From assembly GCA_905331475.1 (NCBI GenBank), contig CAJNYU010000694.1:248001-312000 (forward strand): a stretch of 64,000 nt of DNA, written 5' to 3'. A model generated the notes under the pieces. The model made no database searches and had not been told where the DNA came from. It worked only from the letters and a program-made list of their open reading frames with translations. Below, piece after piece: positions 61,501 to 64,000 of this stretch (the first letter of the stretch is position 1; every line of letters starts with the position of its first letter). A program made the translations under genes and the position numbers. This DNA is from Rotaria socialis (Eukaryota; Rotifera; Eurotatoria; Philodinida; Philodinidae).

Positions 61501-64000
61501 ATGATAGCATCACCATCATGACGATTAATTAAAAATCCATAAACACCACCCCATGTTTTACTTGAGAGAGCATGTTCAATATCATCTAATGTTACATCCA
61601 CTCCGGAGACACCCAATAATCGACCATCGATACTCGATGTAACTGGTATAGCATACGTTAACATAACACCTAAACCCCATTGATCGATATATTGAGATGT
61701 CCAACTGCCATTAACGCTTAATGAAGATTTTGAAAGATAATCAAAATAATTAAACATTTTATTTATTAGATTTTCACCATCATTCAATATAGCAAAATGA
61801 CCATCATTTTCACAAGCTAAAAGAAAATCGAGAATAGAACAAACTAAAAGCTGATCAAATTTTTTATTTATTACCTAATTTTCCCGGAAATATTTGTCCA
61901 TTATCTTTAACAAGATAACTAAATATTCTTGCTCGTGCATGAAATTGTTGTCGTTGTTTAACCATCGACCAATATCGTGTCCAATTATATTTACAAATAG
62001 GTCCTGGTACGTAACCACTACGTGTATATTGTCCAGCACCACATCGCACAGTTTCTCCATCTGTATCTTGGCCGTCCGTAATAAATATTAATATCGATTG
62101 ACAGCCCGTTTTAGGTTTTTGTTGAAATAAATCAAATGCTGTGTCGAATGCAGTTTCAAATTCTGATGTACCACCAGGTTTTAATGTTGCTAATTTTTCT
62201 TTTAAATCACGTTTAAATGCTAATGTTGCTTTAACCATTGTATCTTGTTGACAACTTAAGACTTCTGTTTTATAAACATGCCATTTACCAATATCATCCC
62301 AATGAGATTCATGTGCACATATAATATTTACATAATCTTGTCGCGTTAATGTATTAATTATAACTGTTGCTATTGATGTACCTATGGCAAATTTTCCATT
62401 TGATTTCATTGATTCACTACAATCAAGTATAATAATAATATCTTTAGGTCCACTTGTTGTACCTATATACCATGGGCGTACACGTGGATCATAATCATTA
62501 TAGAATCCAGCAAAATTTTGATCCCATTCACGACCAGGATATAAACGTATAAGGCCAACATGTGAACCAAAATATTGCCAACGTATATCAGGATCTAATT
62601 CTCTATTTCGTACAAATACTGGTTCAAGTTTATGCGTCCATTCTACAGTCCATATTGATTCAACATTATTTCGTGGAATTTCATCACTGATTTTAACTAC
62701 ACTATGTTGAAGACTAACATTACGTTTAAAATGTGGATGAAATGTCATATTTGTTGGTAAACGTAATGGTATATCAGCATCTTTATATGTTTCATTGTCT
62801 AGATGAAGCAATTGTTTATGTTGTGTTAAACCTAGTGATCCTTCTGATTTACGCCAAGACAATTGACTAGAAGAATTGGTTTTCAATTGTGTTAAATAAG
62901 CATGTTCACGTGTACGATATAGCCGATCATGTAGATCACGTGCACATTCAGCAATACGAAGTGCAGCACGTTGTTTCTTTTCAAAATATAAATCAAGAAT
63001 TGTTTTCATTTCATCAAGTAATTGTTCACCATATTTTTTTTCTTCTTTATATTCAGCTAAATCAAAAAATTCTTGTGTTTTTTCTCGATGCATACTATCT
63101 GATGCTAATTTAAGAATATAATTTTGAATTAGTAGAGCCCAATTTTGAACATCACCCGTTAATGTTGAACGTGCCGAACATTCATTAGCATAACAATATT
63201 GCCCATTGGTCACTTTGGAAAATACAATGAGAAAAAAGAAATGATAAACCAACATGAACATCCGTCGTCTTCTTCTTCTTATTTTTTTTTTGATGTGTGC
63301 GCTTGTTTTCTATAGAAATAGGATTTATATGTTGTCCGAATGGCCTTGTTAACAAGCTTATTTCTTTTTCCGATCGTTTGTTAGAAAGAGAGGGAGCGTA
63401 GAAAAAAAGAAGAAGAAGAAGGAAAAGACAAACGGAGAAATAGAAACGCCGTTTTCTTCCTTTCTCCTTCTTCTTTTTTTGAATCGAACTTGTCTCCTAG
63501 TGGAATGATAGAGTTAATAGAACACGACAAGAAAAGAAAATTAACAAGTGAACAGTACGAGATGATAGGCAATATTGATTGTAGAAAGAAGTATTTGTTA
63601 TGAAAAGAAGAACGCCGCCGTTCGGCTTTGTATATCAAGAAAAACAAAAATTAAAACTTTAATTCAAAGATTAATCATAAAATCGATAGAAATATTTTTC
63701 TATTCATAACTTACAATAAGACTGAAATCAATTTTAAATTATATTATTTTATTCTTTTATAGGAGTGCTGTGAAAAATGCTTCTCAGATGTTGATGAGTC
63801 TAGGAATTGATAATCGTTCTGTCTATGCTGAAGATTTTGAAATACCATTTTTACAACAATCAGCTGAATTTTATCGTGTATGATGAATTGTCATAGCTAT
63901 ATTAATTATTGTAGAAAATAAATTTTGTTTTTTTTGCAGCTTGAAAGTCAAAAATTATTAGCCGAAAACAGTGCATCTGTATATATACGAAAAGTAGCTG
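58516..64000 (+). CDS. CUL3: Cullin-3, 5' part (continues past window end)
   Basis: Five exons seen: 58516-58578, 58632-58832, 58892-59166, 63763-63877, 63940 to the edge. The first three exons include [37 protein letters not shown] and [17 protein letters not shown], nearly identical to vertebrate CUL3. Exons 4-5 give [20 protein letters not shown] and [14 protein letters not shown]. Cullin-3 is the scaffold of BTB-adaptor ubiquitin ligases: its N-terminal helices, present here, bind the BTB adaptor, and the C-terminal RBX1-binding and neddylation parts lie beyond the window. The extreme N terminus ([20 protein letters not shown]) diverges as expected. The third intron is 4596 bp and encloses a whole gene on the other strand, while the others are 53, 59 and 62 bp. 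Phases are 0, 0, 2, 0. Confidence 0.95.
59307..63261 (-). CDS. Alpha2delta/CACHD1-like VWA-Cache membrane protein
   Basis: Five exons in gene order: 63261-61875, 61816-61313, 61243-61041, 60985-60490, 60352-59307 (3636 nt, 1211 aa). Signal peptide [20 protein letters not shown], then the VWA-N region and [20 protein letters not shown], leading into a VWA domain with an intact metal site D280-C-S-E-S. Two Cache-like modules follow: [18 protein letters not shown] with [12 protein letters not shown], then [20 protein letters not shown] with [15 protein letters not shown] Cys-rich segment ([17 protein letters not shown]) comes next. The C terminus is a hydrophobic stretch ([19 protein letters not shown]) suited to a GPI signal or membrane anchor. 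This order is that of calcium-channel alpha2delta subunits and CACHD1, which promote channel surface expression. Human CACHD1 has a degenerate metal site, so an alpha2delta-like function is equally possible. The entire gene lies inside CUL3 intron 3. Domain call sure; subfamily open. Confidence 0.8.

Overview
The window looks like animal nuclear DNA. It is very AT-rich, with spliced genes whose introns are mostly about 50-90 bp (GT..AG) and a few much longer ones. All recognisable proteins are metazoan: Fuseless, histidine decarboxylase, a DPP6/DPP10-like protein, Myt1 kinase, a BCL9/Legless protein, an alpha2delta/CACHD1-like protein and cullin-3. This fits a rotifer, most likely a bdelloid, or another small-intron spiralian. 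The lineage is inferred from gene style and composition and was not tested by a search. No prokaryotic genes, tRNA, rRNA or CRISPR were seen.

Layout. 1-5.9 kb: no gene, one small inverted-repeat element. 5.9-8.5 kb (+): a Fuseless-family eight-pass membrane protein, 5 exons. 8.5-17.1 kb: mostly empty, with a GC-rich miniature element at 15.0-15.3 kb and orphan ORFs beside it. 17.1-17.8 kb (+): a DEP-only protein related to DEPDC1. 18.65-23.0 kb (+): histidine decarboxylase, 13 exons. 23-33.6 kb: non-coding apart from candidate alternative first exons of the next gene; it also holds a perfect 29-bp hairpin and a decayed mariner with a nested miniature element. 33.6-39.6 kb (+): a DPP6/DPP10-like pseudo-peptidase, 20 exons. 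40.07-40.37 kb: a hAT-type miniature element. 42.2-46.8 kb (-): Myt1 kinase, 14 exons. 48.0-51.8 kb (-): a BCL9/Legless-type Wnt co-activator, 6 exons, with a long glutamine tract. 51.8-58.5 kb: low-complexity, no convincing gene. 58.5-64 kb (+): the 5' part of CUL3, running off the right edge; its 4.6-kb third intron contains a complete alpha2delta/CACHD1-like gene on the opposite strand (59.3-63.3 kb).

How the genes relate. Four genes concern excitability or transmission: Fuseless (presynaptic calcium-channel organisation), HDC (histamine), the DPP6/10-like protein (Kv4 accessory subunit in vertebrates) and the alpha2delta/CACHD1-like protein (calcium-channel accessory family). Three concern cell-cycle or Wnt/ubiquitin control: Myt1, BCL9-like and CUL3. 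Whether this grouping means anything cannot be judged from one window.

Exon boundaries were placed by hand from GT/AG sites, reading phase and remembered family sequence. For each gene the phases close and the total length is a multiple of three. All similarity statements come from recognising family motifs, not from a database search.
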